Positions 9,002-17,329 of a stretch of 55,881 nucleotides of DNA are shown here, piece after piece; position 1 is the stretch's first letter, and every line of letters starts with the position of its first letter. The stretch covers positions 1 to 55,881 of the forward strand of contig JACKLE010000011.1 of the NCBI GenBank assembly GCA_024236075.1, in the 5' to 3' direction. Made by a program: the position numbers and the translations under genes. This stretch comes from Alphaproteobacteria bacterium (lineage in GTDB: Bacteria; Pseudomonadota; Alphaproteobacteria; JACAEB01). The notes beneath the pieces were generated by a model that worked only from the letters and a program-made list of their open reading frames with translations, did not search any database and was not told the origin of the DNA.

Positions 9002-9567
9002 GCGGCACGCCGGCGCCCTAGGGCCGGACGACCCTCCTCCACGTCCTATCCGTACCGATCCGGAGTGCGCCCACCTCGGGCGCTCGACGCGCTCCGCGTC
9101 CCCGGTGCCGCGGCCGGTCGCGAATCTAGTATCCAATGGTGAGTACAATTTCATTGACATGCCGCGGCCATCGCCTAGCATGCACTCAATGAACCAAAGC
9201 CTGCGGAGCCAAGCCGCTCCAGCAGACGAAGCCTTCCTGACGCGAGCGCCACGGGAGGGGCGCAGCGGCAACTGAATCTCGATTTGCCATATCCGGCTTG
9301 AGACGCCAGGCGGCAACGGCCGCGGCTTCGGACCGATCGTCCGTGTGCGCCGTCGAGAGCCCTATGCGTTGCGTGCGCCTCGAAGCGTACCGTCGAGGCA
9401 TCAAAACGAGGATCGACCGGAAAGCATCGGCGGAGGGGGCTCCGCCGGGCATGGGAGGCGCGTGCTCGCAAGAGCCCGTTCCCGCAATCCGGCGACGCAG
9501 GCGGATCGAGCCAGCCGGGCAAAGGACGCGGAGAAGAGCCGTCAGCTTTCCCTGAGGAGGACGCGAT
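9002..9567. other. 566-bp intergenic region before the RTX gene
   Basis: I see no convincing gene here. Open frames in the interval are Arg- or Pro-rich and look like GC-driven noise. The left third is unremarkable. The right two thirds begin with a good sigma70-type promoter (9154-9181). If that promoter serves the RTX gene at 9568 the transcript carries a leader of about 380 nt, which is long for this compact genome. An AGGAGG ribosome-binding site lies just before the RTX start (about 9553-9558). Confidence 0.6.
9154..9181 (+). promoter_or_regulatory. sigma70-type promoter candidate for the RTX gene
   Basis: TTGACA at 9154-9159 is a perfect -35 hexamer. TAGCAT at 9176-9181 is a fair -10 hexamer after a 16-bp spacer. 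The site lies in the only AT-richer part of the 566-bp gap upstream of the RTX gene. Transcription would start near 9188. Confidence 0.5.
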
Positions 9568-12555
9568 ATGCAAACTTACGAGTACTACGTCAATCCGACC
9601 GACTACAGCACCGACAACTATTACGGCGCCGCGCGGACGCCGACCGGTGGCCAGGCGGCAAATTTTTGGTATCTGCCGATTGCCGTCTATACGCCCGACA
9701 CACCCGGGGAATATCCCGTCATCGTCTTCAGCCATGGGGACGGTGGCGACTATGGCGGTGTCGACGAGCTGGCGGCCCAGCTGACCGCCGCGGGCTATAT
9801 CGTCGTCTCCCCGACGCATACCGATACGACAAGCCCGAACAGCCCGGCCTACGAGCCGCAATATTCCGGCGCCGATATCGGCGGCTACACGGCCGCCGAC
9901 AGCTTCAACTCGAATTTCTGGACCTTTCGCGCCGACGACATCGCGCTCGCCCTCAATTTCATGCAGGCCGAGGCCGCCTCGAACCTCAAGGCGCCGAATG
10001 GAAGCGGCCTCCCGGCGGGATCGAACACCGGCTACAGCATGGATCTGAGTGCGCCGGTCGTCGCGATGGGTCACTCTTACGGATCGAACACGGTGGCGAT
10101 CGCGGGCGGAGCGGCCGTTCACGACGTAGACAACAGCTCCTATTTCACGGTTCTCAACTCCGATCTCGACGCAGTCATCAGCCTGTCGGGCACCGGCATC
10201 AATGCGGAGAGCTTCTTCGACGTCACGTCGTTCGACGGCACGAACGGGAGCATCGCCCTTCCCTATCTGCGCATGTCCGGCTCGATGGACCTCGTCGACA
10301 AGACGCTCGCCGATGTCGGCGATCGCTACGAGCCATATTTCCGGATCGAGGAGGATCATCCGTCCACGGCGTGGGCCGTCGACATCGACGGCGCGACCCA
10401 TGCGCAATTCGTCAACGAGGACGGCGACAAGGATGGAACCGTCACCGGCGCGGAGGCTGCCCGGTTCGATGCCATCACCGACGCCATCCTCAATTTCGTC
10501 GACTATGTCGTCCAGGGCGACACGCTGGCGCTGAGCAATCTGGAGGCGGTCGATATCGACGATCCCGCCAATTACGACCTCAATGGCGGCGCGGAAACGC
10601 TGAGCCTCAGCGGCAGCGACAATCTCTATTTCGGCTATGACGGCAACGATTCGATCGCCGGCAACAATGGCAACGACACGCTCTATGGAATGAGCGGGAA
10701 CGACACGCTCACCGGCAATGCGGACAACGACATCCTGGACGGTGGGACCGGTGCCGACTCGCTGCTCGGCGGGCTTGGCGACGACATTTATTTCATCGAC
10801 GACGCCGGCGACGTCGTGATCGACGTCACGACCGGAGATGTGACGTATGGCGGCTACGACATCGTCTATTCGAATATCAGCACGACGCTGGGCTACTACC
10901 TCGAAGAATTGATTCTTACGGGAAGCGCGGACGACCTGAACGCCGACGGGTATGGCGACGATTCCAACAGCAAGGGAGACAAGATTACGGGGAGCGTCGG
11001 CCGCAACGTGATCCATGGCTGGGGCGGCAGGGACACGCTCTACGGAGGCGACGGCAACGACACGCTCTACGGCGACTCCTACCCGGACGAGCTCTATGGC
11101 GGCAAGGGCGACGACTATCTCGATGGCGGCGACGGATACGACACGCTCGACGGCGAGGCCGGCAACGACACGCTGGTCGGCGGCGACCTGGGCGACACCA
11201 TCATCGAATACGATACGCTCCAAGGCGGCAACGACAGCGTCTCCGGTGGCACCGGAAACGACTACATCAACGCGGGCGTGGGCAGCGACACGGTCCATGG
11301 CGACGACGACGACGACATCATCAACGAGGCCGGCCACGCCGCCGACTACCTCTATGGCGACGCCGGGAACGACGAGATCCATGGCGACGGCGACGGCGAC
11401 ACTGTAGGCGGCGACGATTTTCTATATGGCGGCGCCGACAGCGACAGCGTCTACGGCGGCTACGGAAACGATTACATCGAGGGCGGCAGCGGCAACGACT
11501 CGCTCGACGGCGAGAATGGCGACGACACCATGATCGGCGGCACGGGCAACGACACCTTCGTCGTCGACTCCGCAAGCGATGTCGTGACCGAGGCCTCGGG
11601 CGAAGGCACCGATCTCGTCGAGAGCTCGATCACCTACACGCTCGGCTCGTATGTCGAGAACCTCACCCTCACGGGCACCGGCAACATCGACGGTACCGGC
11701 AACGCGCTCGCGAACCTCATCAACGGCAATAGCGGCGCCAACACGATCGACGGCGGCGACGGGGACGACATATTGAACGGAGGCGGCGGCAACGACTCGC
11801 TCGTCGGAGGCGCGGGCGTCGACAGCCTGGACGGCGGCACCGGCGACGACACGATGGCGGGCGGCACCGGCGACGACGTGTACTTCGTCGACTCCGCGGG
11901 CGACGAGATCGTCGAGTACATAACCGGGAATGTCGACCTGGTCTTCTCGTCGGTGAACTACACCTTGGGCTCCAATCTCGAGAACCTCTGGCTGACCGGC
12001 ACGGCCACGACCGGGACCGGCAACACCAAGAGCAACGTCATCTTCGGCAATGACGAGAACAACACGCTATCCGGGCTGGGCGGCGCGGACACGATCAGCG
12101 GCGGGTTCGGCGACGACACGCTCTATGGCGGCAACAACGATGACGACCTCTTTGGCGGCGACGACGACGACAGCCTGGAGGGCGGATCGGGCAACGACAC
12201 GCTGAACGGAGGCAATGGCTATGACGTGCTGAAGGGCAGCGGCGGAGACGATGTCTTCAGGTTCGGCGCCCTGTCCTCGATCGGCTATGCGTCCGACACG
12301 ATCACGGATTTCGACAATACCGGCGAGGCGGACATCATCGATCTCTCCGGAATCGATGCGATAACGGGGGGATCGGACAATGCCTTCACCTTCATCGGAA
12401 CGTCTGCCTTCAGTTCCACGGCGGGCGAGCTGCGCTACCTGAACTTCCTCGGCAAGACCTATATTTCCGGCGATGTCGACGGCAACGGCGTCGGCGACTT
12501 CAATCTCGTGCTGAACACGTCCGTGACGCTAACGGGAGCGGACTTCATCCTGTAG
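9568..12555 (+). CDS. secreted RTX protein with N-terminal alpha/beta-hydrolase domain
   Basis: The 995-residue acidic protein has no N-terminal signal peptide. Residues about 1-325 are an alpha/beta-hydrolase of the dienelactone-hydrolase/PAF-acetylhydrolase kind: oxyanion-side segment VIVFSHGDGG, nucleophile elbow GHSYG with Ser170, and a likely catalytic His in the GATHAQF segment. Residues about 345-900 hold several blocks of glycine/aspartate-rich calcium-binding nonapeptides (GGxGxDxLx), interrupted by two similar beta-rich spacers (VENLTLTG and LENLWLTG). The C-terminal about 80 residues (ITDFDNT...LTGADFIL) match the usual type I secretion end. It should be exported by an ABC-type system and fold in external Ca2+ as an esterase or lipase-like enzyme. 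No type I transporter genes are in the window. Start is set by AGGAGG. Confidence 0.88.
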   Translation: MQTYEYYVNPTDYSTDNYYGAARTPTGGQAANFWYLPIAVYTPDTPGEYPVIVFSHGDGGDYGGVDELAAQLTAAGYIVVSPTHTDTTSPNSPAYEPQYSGADIGGYTAADSFNSNFWTFRADDIALALNFMQAEAASNLKAPNGSGLPAGSNTGYSMDLSAPVVAMGHSYGSNTVAIAGGAAVHDVDNSSYFTVLNSDLDAVISLSGTGINAESFFDVTSFDGTNGSIALPYLRMSGSMDLVDKTLADVGDRYEPYFRIEEDHPSTAWAVDIDGATHAQFVNEDGDKDGTVTGAEAARFDAITDAILNFVDYVVQGDTLALSNLEAVDIDDPANYDLNGGAETLSLSGSDNLYFGYDGNDSIAGNNGNDTLYGMSGNDTLTGNADNDILDGGTGADSLLGGLGDDIYFIDDAGDVVIDVTTGDVTYGGYDIVYSNISTTLGYYLEELILTGSADDLNADGYGDDSNSKGDKITGSVGRNVIHGWGGRDTLYGGDGNDTLYGDSYPDELYGGKGDDYLDGGDGYDTLDGEAGNDTLVGGDLGDTIIEYDTLQGGNDSVSGGTGNDYINAGVGSDTVHGDDDDDIINEAGHAADYLYGDAGNDEIHGDGDGDTVGGDDFLYGGADSDSVYGGYGNDYIEGGSGNDSLDGENGDDTMIGGTGNDTFVVDSASDVVTEASGEGTDLVESSITYTLGSYVENLTLTGTGNIDGTGNALANLINGNSGANTIDGGDGDDILNGGGGNDSLVGGAGVDSLDGGTGDDTMAGGTGDDVYFVDSAGDEIVEYITGNVDLVFSSVNYTLGSNLENLWLTGTATTGTGNTKSNVIFGNDENNTLSGLGGADTISGGFGDDTLYGGNNDDDLFGGDDDDSLEGGSGNDTLNGGNGYDVLKGSGGDDVFRFGALSSIGYASDTITDFDNTGEADIIDLSGIDAITGGSDNAFTFIGTSAFSSTAGELRYLNFLGKTYISGDVDGNGVGDFNLVLNTSVTLTGADFIL
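10600..12260 (+). repeat. RTX nonapeptide repeat blocks
   Basis: Within the RTX gene the DNA repeatedly encodes G-G-x-G-x-D-x-(L/I)-x nonapeptides, seen as recurring ggcggc-gac-gac-acgctc type units. The main blocks lie around 10615-10790, 11020-11560, 11740-11880 and 12060-12250. They are separated by non-repeat spacers at about 10790-10990, 11560-11735 and 11880-12050, the last two similar to each other. These blocks form calcium-filled parallel beta-rolls. Confidence 0.85.
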
Positions 12556-12598
12556 CGTCGACCGTCTCCGGACGGCGGACGAAACGGGAGTCCAAAAG

Positions 12599-12638
12599 TT
12601 CGCCTGCGGCTCGCGAGCGCCGCAGGCGAATTTTTTTT
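12599..12638 (+). terminator. Rho-independent terminator of the RTX gene
   Basis: A perfect 12-bp stem (TTCGCCTGCGGC at 12599-12610 with GCCGCAGGCGAA at 12619-12630) encloses an 8-nt loop and is followed by eight T residues (12631-12638). It lies 44 bp after the RTX stop codon and is the strongest intrinsic terminator on the plus strand of the window. Confidence 0.93.
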
Positions 12639-12887
12639 GGCCGGTGTTTCGTCTTTAGGCGGAGTGTCTCCTCCCCTCGCCCGGGCGACCGTATGCGTGA
12701 CCGGGCGGAACCGGCCGCTGTCGCCCCGGTCGCGGCGCCCGTGGGCGACGGCGCGTCCGCGCGTCGGCTCGCCGCTCGCGTCCGGGTCGCTTCGCGCTTC
12801 GGCGCGTTTTCGCTCGAGATTCCTTGCGGGCCGCGCCTTTCGGGACCACATTGGGGGCTCAACCCATCCCGAAAGAAGGAGGTGCCC

Positions 12888-13133
12888 ATGAGCGTCTATC
12901 GCGTCACCGAGATCATCGGCTCGAGCGAGAAGAGCTGGGAGGATGCCGCGAAGCAGGCCCTGTCGGCAGCGGCGGGAAGCCTGCGCGACCTGCGCGTCGC
13001 CGAGGTCGTCGAGCAGGACATCGCGCTCGACGATGCCGGCAAGGTTCAGGCCTTCCGAACCAAGCTGCGCGTGAGCTTCAAATACGATCCGCAAAAGGAA
13101 GGAGCCGCGGCTCCGAAGCGCGCTCGCCGCTGA
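12888..13133 (+). CDS. dodecin family flavin-binding protein
   Basis: The 81-residue product begins at ATG 12888 behind a strong AAGGAGG site. It matches dodecins, small proteins that form a dodecameric shell storing or buffering flavins in the cytoplasm. The characteristic N-terminus VYRVTEIIGSSEKSWEDA, the central helix with ALSAAAGSLRDLR, and the closing strand KVQAFRTKLRVSFKY are all present at normal family length. A short basic tail (KRARR) extends past the fold. The gene stands alone between the RTX terminator and a tRNA gene on the other strand. Confidence 0.92.
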   Translation: MSVYRVTEIIGSSEKSWEDAAKQALSAAAGSLRDLRVAEVVEQDIALDDAGKVQAFRTKLRVSFKYDPQKEGAAAPKRARR

Positions 13134-13139
13134 GCGGGG

Positions 13140-13214
13140 TGGTGGGCGCGACAGGGATCGAACCTGTGACCCCTACCATGTCAAGGTAGTGCTCTCCCGC
13201 TGAGCTACGCGCCC
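13140..13214 (-). tRNA. tRNA-Val (anticodon GAC)
   Basis: The minus strand folds into a complete cloverleaf: acceptor stem GGGCGCG/CGCGCCC, D arm GCTC-GAGC, anticodon stem CTACC/GGTAG around loop TTGACAT (anticodon GAC, valine), and T arm ACAGG-TTCGATC-CCTGT. The discriminator is A and the 3' CCA appears to be encoded (positions 13142-13140). Confidence 0.95.
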
Positions 13215-13335
13215 GGGCCCGAATTGGAGGCCGGTTCGCGGAGGTGCCGATGGCGCCTCCGCGCGGCGGGAGCCCGGATATATCGGCAAAGGCAGGCGCG
13301 CGCAACCGACGCGCCGACGGGGTGCGCCGGCCGCC

Positions 13336-13695
13336 TCAGGCGGCGATCATGCGCTCCACCTCTTCCACGATCTGGCGCAGGTGGACGGCCTTGGAGAGGA
13401 CGCGCGCCTCTTTCGGCGCGCCGTTGCGCCGGTTGAGCGCGACCGCCGCGAAGCCCGTGATGAAGATGATCTTGAGCTCCGGAAAGCGCTCGGCCGCCCG
13501 GCGCGCGAGCTCGATGCCGTCCATGACGGGCATCACGATGTCGGTGAGGAGAAGGTCGAAGCGCTCCACCTCGAGCCGCGCGAGCGCCTCGTTGCCCTGA
13601 CCGTAGGCCTGGACCTCGTGACCGGCCTTCTGAAGGATGCCCCTCAGGAAGCGGCGCATATCGTCGTCGTCTTCGGCGAGCAGTATCTTGGCCAT
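13336..13695 (-). CDS. cpdR: CpdR-type single-domain response regulator
   Basis: This 119-residue protein is a stand-alone receiver with acidic pocket AEDDDD (residues 7-12), phosphoacceptor Asp52 in LLLTDIVMP, and FITGFAAVALN. It matches CpdR, which in Caulobacter and rhizobia acts as a phosphorylation-controlled adaptor for the ClpXP protease and is fed by the CckA-ChpT relay; that role is taken from the family. One oddity: the highly conserved Lys-Pro after strand beta5 is Lys102-Ala103 here (VLSKAVHLR rather than the usual SKPFHLR). It sits divergently next to an N-formylglutamate amidohydrolase gene. Confidence 0.88.
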   Translation of the reverse strand: MAKILLAEDDDDMRRFLRGILQKAGHEVQAYGQGNEALARLEVERFDLLLTDIVMPVMDGIELARRAAERFPELKIIFITGFAAVALNRRNGAPKEARVLSKAVHLRQIVEEVERMIAA

Positions 13696-13889
13696 GTGCG
13701 AGACGTCCCCGAGCCTTGATCGTGCGTTCCGCCACCGTCACGGTGCCGAGCCGCTTTGGTCCACATGATCCCCGGCCGCTGCAAGGCTCACGCCACACGC
13801 TCGCCAGAGTAGTTTCCAATGTGTAAACGGGAGGTGAAGCCGGCCGAACCTGGGTGCCGGACCGGCGAGGAACCCGTGGGGAGAAGCGC

Positions 13890-14780
13890 TTGGCGGACGA
13901 AACGGCGATAAGCGAGGCGGCGATCCATATCGCCAGGCCCGCCGTTCAGACCGCGCCGCTGGTGTTCGCTTCGCCCCACAGCGGGCGGCGCTATCCGCCC
14001 GATTTCGTCCGGGCGGCGGCGCTCGATCCCGAAACGCTGCGCAATTCGGAGGACGCGTTCGTCGACGAGCTCTTCGCGGATGCGCCCCGTCATGGTGCCC
14101 CTCTTCTCGCGGCGCTCTTCCCTCGCGCGTTCGTCGATGTCAACCGGGAGCGCTACGAGCTCGACCCGGCCATGTTCGACGCGCCGCTTCCCGCCTTTGC
14201 GAACACGCGCTCGGCCCGGGTCGCGAGTGGCCTCGGCACCGTCGCACGCGTGGTCGGCGACGGCCAGGAGATCTATCGAGGCAAGCTCAGCTTCGCGGAG
14301 ATCGAGACACGCCTTGAGCGCTACTACGCGCCCTATCACGCCGCGCTCGAGGCGCTCATCGGGGAGACGCGGCGCACCTTCGGGTTCGCGGTGGTCATCG
14401 ACTGCCACTCCATGCCGTCGGTCGGCGGGCCTCACGACGAGGACCGCGGCCTCGCGCGGCCCGACATCGTGCTCGGCGACCGCTATGGCCGCTCCAGCGC
14501 GCCGGCGCTGACGGCGCTCGTCGAGAGCCTCCTGCGGGCCGAGGGCCTGCGTGTCGCGCAGAACGCGCCCTATGCCGGCGGTTACACGACGCAACACTAC
14601 GGCAAGCCCGAGGAGGGCGTGAGCGTCGTTCAGATCGAGCTCAATCGCGGCCTCTACATGACCGAGGCGACCATGGCCAAGTCGCCCGGCTTCGATCGGC
14701 TCAAGGCGCTGCTCGACCGCTTTATGGTCGCGCTCGCCGCTCGCGACCTCGCCGCACCGGGACTTTCCCATCGCCGCTAG
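13890..14780 (+). CDS. N-formylglutamate amidohydrolase family protein
   Basis: The product (296 residues from the proposed start) belongs to the N-formylglutamate amidohydrolase family. HutG-type members hydrolyse N-formylglutamate to glutamate and formate in histidine breakdown. Signature segments are FASPHSGRRYP, a DVNRERYELDP loop, VIDCHSMPS with metal-binding residues, and YTTQHYGKPEEGVSVVQIELNR. A TTG at 13890 has GGGGAG six bases upstream and is the preferred start; a GTG at 13854 in frame is the alternative. No other hut gene is nearby. The pairing with divergent cpdR suggests a role outside histidine use, but that is inference. Confidence 0.87.
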   Translation: MADETAISEAAIHIARPAVQTAPLVFASPHSGRRYPPDFVRAAALDPETLRNSEDAFVDELFADAPRHGAPLLAALFPRAFVDVNRERYELDPAMFDAPLPAFANTRSARVASGLGTVARVVGDGQEIYRGKLSFAEIETRLERYYAPYHAALEALIGETRRTFGFAVVIDCHSMPSVGGPHDEDRGLARPDIVLGDRYGRSSAPALTALVESLLRAEGLRVAQNAPYAGGYTTQHYGKPEEGVSVVQIELNRGLYMTEATMAKSPGFDRLKALLDRFMVALAARDLAAPGLSHRR

Positions 14781-14788
14781 CATTGCGG

Positions 14789-14817
14789 AAAAAAAAGGGG
14801 CCGCCCGAAGGCGGCCC
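14789..14817 (-). terminator. Rho-independent terminator on the minus strand
   Basis: Read on the minus strand, an 8-bp stem (GGGCCGCC / GGCGGCCC, at 14810-14817 and 14798-14805) with the extra-stable UUCG tetraloop is followed by one C and eight Ts (14796-14789). On the plus strand no T tract follows, so it terminates leftward transcription. No protein gene runs leftward into it, which is the main argument for an RNA gene upstream. Confidence 0.85.
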
Positions 14818-14970
14818 GAGTCTAGGGAGGAAACGCCCAGGAAGGGCCGCGACAACGCGGGCTGAGCAGCCGCATTGCCGCGCCGCACAAACATGCTCCC
14901 GCACCGCACATAAATCAAGGGGAAGCGATACGCCACCCGAACTTTTTTGCGCCAGCCGGCCGAATCCGCC
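14789..14970 (-). ncRNA. candidate structured small RNA, minus strand
   Basis: The 416-bp gap between the amidohydrolase and the lytic transglycosylase has no credible protein gene, but its minus strand looks like a small RNA gene. An AT-rich island at 14974-15000 could hold its promoter. A transcript starting near 14970 would contain a possible hairpin around 14916-14940. It would also contain a long hairpin at about 14850-14884 (13 pairs, including G-U) flanked by GGGAG/CTCCC that can close a large internal bubble. It would end in a textbook terminator with a C(UUCG)G tetraloop. The stem-bubble-stem outline recalls 6S RNA, but I cannot show a long closing stem, so the family is left open. 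Confidence 0.5.
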
Positions 14971-15196
14971 TCTAACATATTGAAATATAATGTCTTCAAA
15001 ATCGGTGACGCGGTGCGCACCTTCTCGGGCTGGCGCCGGCCAAAGGAAGCGCAATACTGCACTGCAGCAAATGCAGGACAAGCCTCCGGCTCTGAGCAAT
15101 CGGGCGAATCTCTGGTAGTTGAGGATAAGGGTTAACCGTGCGCGAACGCTGGAGCCCTACCCTGCGCCTATTGAGTGCTGCCTTGGGGCCGAGGGA

Positions 15197-15988
15197 ATGA
15201 AATCTGGGCGTCTCGCAACCGCGATCCGTCGTGGCCTTGCCGGTCTTGGTCTTTTTCTGGCGGCGATCTCGCCGGCCCGGGCCCAGGACTCCGACGAACC
15301 GATGGCTTTCGTGCCGGCGAGCGGCGTGTGCCGGGCGGCGGCGGTGGCGATCGAGGCCGAGACCGGGCTTCCCGCCCACCTGCTCATCTCCATTTCTCGA
15401 ACCGAGACGGGCCGGCGCACGCGCTCCGGTGCCTCGCTCGGCGCCTGGCCGTGGACGCTCCATGCCGAGGGCGAGAGCTACTATTTCGAGACGCGCGAGG
15501 AAGCAGTCGCGGCCGCGCGGCGGCTCGAGGCGCGGGGAGTGCGCTCCATCGACGTCGGCTGCATGCAGATCAACCTGATGCATCATCCCGATGCCTTCGC
15601 AGCTCTCGAGGAGGCCTTCGACCCCCTGGTCAACGTGGCCTATGCCGCCGGCTTCCTGCGCGACCTCAAGGCGCGCTACGGAAGCTGGGAGCAGGCGGTC
15701 GCGCGCTATCACTCCGCCGATCCGGAGCGCTACGAGATCTACGAGGCCCGTGTCGCCCGGGTGATGGAGGAGGAGCGCAGCGCCGCGGACAGCTGCGCGG
15801 CCGCGCCTCTGGGGCCCGCCCTGCCGCCGGCGGCAACCGGCTCGCTCTCCTCGCCGTGTCCGCGCCGGCCGACGATTCTGACGGCTCTCTCGGACCGCCC
15901 CGCCGAGGATGGGGCCCCCGTGGCCGGCACCGGCCAGGACGCGCCCCGCCTGAGGCTCGTCGCGTTCGGCGCCTACGACTGGCTCTGA
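15197..15988 (+). CDS. lytic transglycosylase (SLT domain), exported
   Basis: The 263-residue product has a signal peptide of about 29 residues (basic start, hydrophobic LAGLGLFLAAI, cleavage after ARA). An SLT-type lysozyme-like domain follows (about residues 45-185). The catalytic Glu is probably Glu70 in SISRTETGR; the family motifs CMQINLMHHP and NVAYAAGFLRDLKARYGSWEQAVARYHS follow. It should cleave murein glycan strands in the periplasm, producing 1,6-anhydro ends. The last about 75 residues are low-complexity and Pro/Ala-rich. ATG 15197 is chosen because GAGGG precedes it and it starts the signal peptide; an upstream in-frame ATG at 15119 would add a nonsense-like extension. Confidence 0.87.
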   Translation: MKSGRLATAIRRGLAGLGLFLAAISPARAQDSDEPMAFVPASGVCRAAAVAIEAETGLPAHLLISISRTETGRRTRSGASLGAWPWTLHAEGESYYFETREEAVAAARRLEARGVRSIDVGCMQINLMHHPDAFAALEEAFDPLVNVAYAAGFLRDLKARYGSWEQAVARYHSADPERYEIYEARVARVMEEERSAADSCAAAPLGPALPPAATGSLSSPCPRRPTILTALSDRPAEDGAPVAGTGQDAPRLRLVAFGAYDWL

Positions 15989-16076
15989 GCGGCCGGCGTC
16001 CCGCTCGGGCGCCTCGACGCCGCCACGCTTCTCCCTTATGTCAGATAGGCTGCGGACGGCAGCGACAGGAGACGCG

Positions 16077-17291
16077 ATGAGCGAGACGAAGACGCCGCCC
16101 GCCCCGCCGGTGCCCGCTGCGCCGGCCCCCGAAGCCAAGCGCTCTACCTGGTTCGGCCGTGTCGGCGGGCGGCTGAAGCTCATCGCCCGGCGGCGGCGGC
16201 GACCGCCGGAGCGCGATTCCAATCCGAGCTCGGGCCTGCGCATCCTCATCGTCACCGACGCCTGGGTGCCGCAGGTCAACGGGGTCGTACGCACGCTCGA
16301 AACGCTCGGCGCCCATGTGAAGGCGCTCGGCAACGACGTGCGCTACATCACGCCGGATCTCTTCCGTACGCTGCCGCTGCCGTCCTATCCGGAGATCCGC
16401 CTCGCGCTCGCGCCGATGCGCCGCATCCGCCAGATCATCCACGACTTCCAGCCCGACGCGATCCACGTCGCGACCGAGGGGCCCCTCGGGCTCGCCGCGC
16501 GCCGCTTCTGTCTCCGGCGCGAGCACCCCTTCACGACCTCGTTCCACACGCGCTTTCCCGAATACCTTCACGCCCGCACGCGCGTGCCCGTCGAGTGGGG
16601 CTACCGCGCCATGCGCTGGTTCCACCGCCCGGCCTCGGCGCTCATGGTGGCGACGCCGAGCCTGAAGAAGGAGCTCGAGGAGCGCGGCTTTCGCAACATC
16701 CGCCTCTGGGCCCGGGGCGTCGATCTCAATCTCTTCCATCCGTGCGGAAACGAGGACGATCCCCAGCTCGCGGGCTTCCCGCGGCCCATCTGGCTCTATG
16801 TCGGGCGCGTCGCGGTCGAGAAGAACATCGAAGCCTTCCTCGCCCTGCCCCTCGAGGGCACGAAGGTGGTGGTCGGCGAAGGGCCGCAGCTTCAGGGCCT
16901 CAAGACGCGGTTCCCCGAGACGCGCTTTCTCGGCGTCAAGTTCGGCGAGGAGCTGACGCGCATCTATTCGGCCTCGGACGTTTTCGTCTTTCCGAGCAAG
17001 ACGGACACGCTCGGCCTCGTCAATCTCGAGGCGCTCGCCTGCGGCACGCCCGTCGCCGCCTACGACGTGCAGGGCCCGCGCGACATCATCGCCGGCGCGC
17101 CGGTCGGCGCCTGCCGCGAGGATCTCCTGGAGGCCTGCAGGGCGGCGCTCGGCATCGCCACCGTGGAAGCCTGCCGGGCGCATGCGCTGAAATTCTCCTG
17201 GGAGAACTCGGCGCGCCAGTTCCTCGCCAATCTCGACATTCCGGGCTACGACGAGGCCTACTGGGCCGAGAGCGCCACCATTCAGGACTAG
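16077..17291 (+). CDS. glycosyltransferase family 4 (GT-B) protein, mannosyl/glycolipid-type
   Basis: The 404-residue cytoplasmic or membrane-associated enzyme has a Pro/basic N-terminal tail and then a GT-B fold. The first Rossmann half begins at RILIVTDAWVPQVNGVVRTL and the second at WLYVGRVAVEKNIEAFL. It ends with the donor-binding stretch FVFPSKTDTLGLVNLEALACGTPVAAYDV, holding the E-x7-E signature of retaining glycosyltransferases. The closest recognisable relatives are GDP-mannose-dependent alpha-mannosyltransferases and diacylglycerol glycosyltransferases. ATG 16077 has AGGAG upstream; an in-frame ATG at 16038 is less likely. The acceptor is unknown; a lipid acceptor is plausible. The gene precedes the Pat-like acetyltransferase by 38 bp. 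Confidence 0.85.
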   Translation: MSETKTPPAPPVPAAPAPEAKRSTWFGRVGGRLKLIARRRRRPPERDSNPSSGLRILIVTDAWVPQVNGVVRTLETLGAHVKALGNDVRYITPDLFRTLPLPSYPEIRLALAPMRRIRQIIHDFQPDAIHVATEGPLGLAARRFCLRREHPFTTSFHTRFPEYLHARTRVPVEWGYRAMRWFHRPASALMVATPSLKKELEERGFRNIRLWARGVDLNLFHPCGNEDDPQLAGFPRPIWLYVGRVAVEKNIEAFLALPLEGTKVVVGEGPQLQGLKTRFPETRFLGVKFGEELTRIYSASDVFVFPSKTDTLGLVNLEALACGTPVAAYDVQGPRDIIAGAPVGACREDLLEACRAALGIATVEACRAHALKFSWENSARQFLANLDIPGYDEAYWAESATIQD

Positions 17292-17329
17292 CCGCCACCA
17301 GGGTGCCGGCCCGTGCGCGATGCTCCGTC

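Noticed and set aside
6800..9316. Minus-strand open frame of 838 codons opposite the aldolase/dehydrogenase gene
   Set aside because: Antisense shadow of a well-supported gene, with low-complexity basic and acidic composition and no motif.
9175..11382. Minus-strand open frame of 735 codons opposite the RTX gene
   Set aside because: Its Val/Asp/Ala-rich repetitive translation is the mirror of the RTX repeats; no start signal or family motif.
14789..14970. Firm assignment of the small RNA candidate as 6S RNA
   Set aside because: The apical hairpin and bubble fit, but I could not find the long closing stem that 6S RNA needs, so the family was left open.
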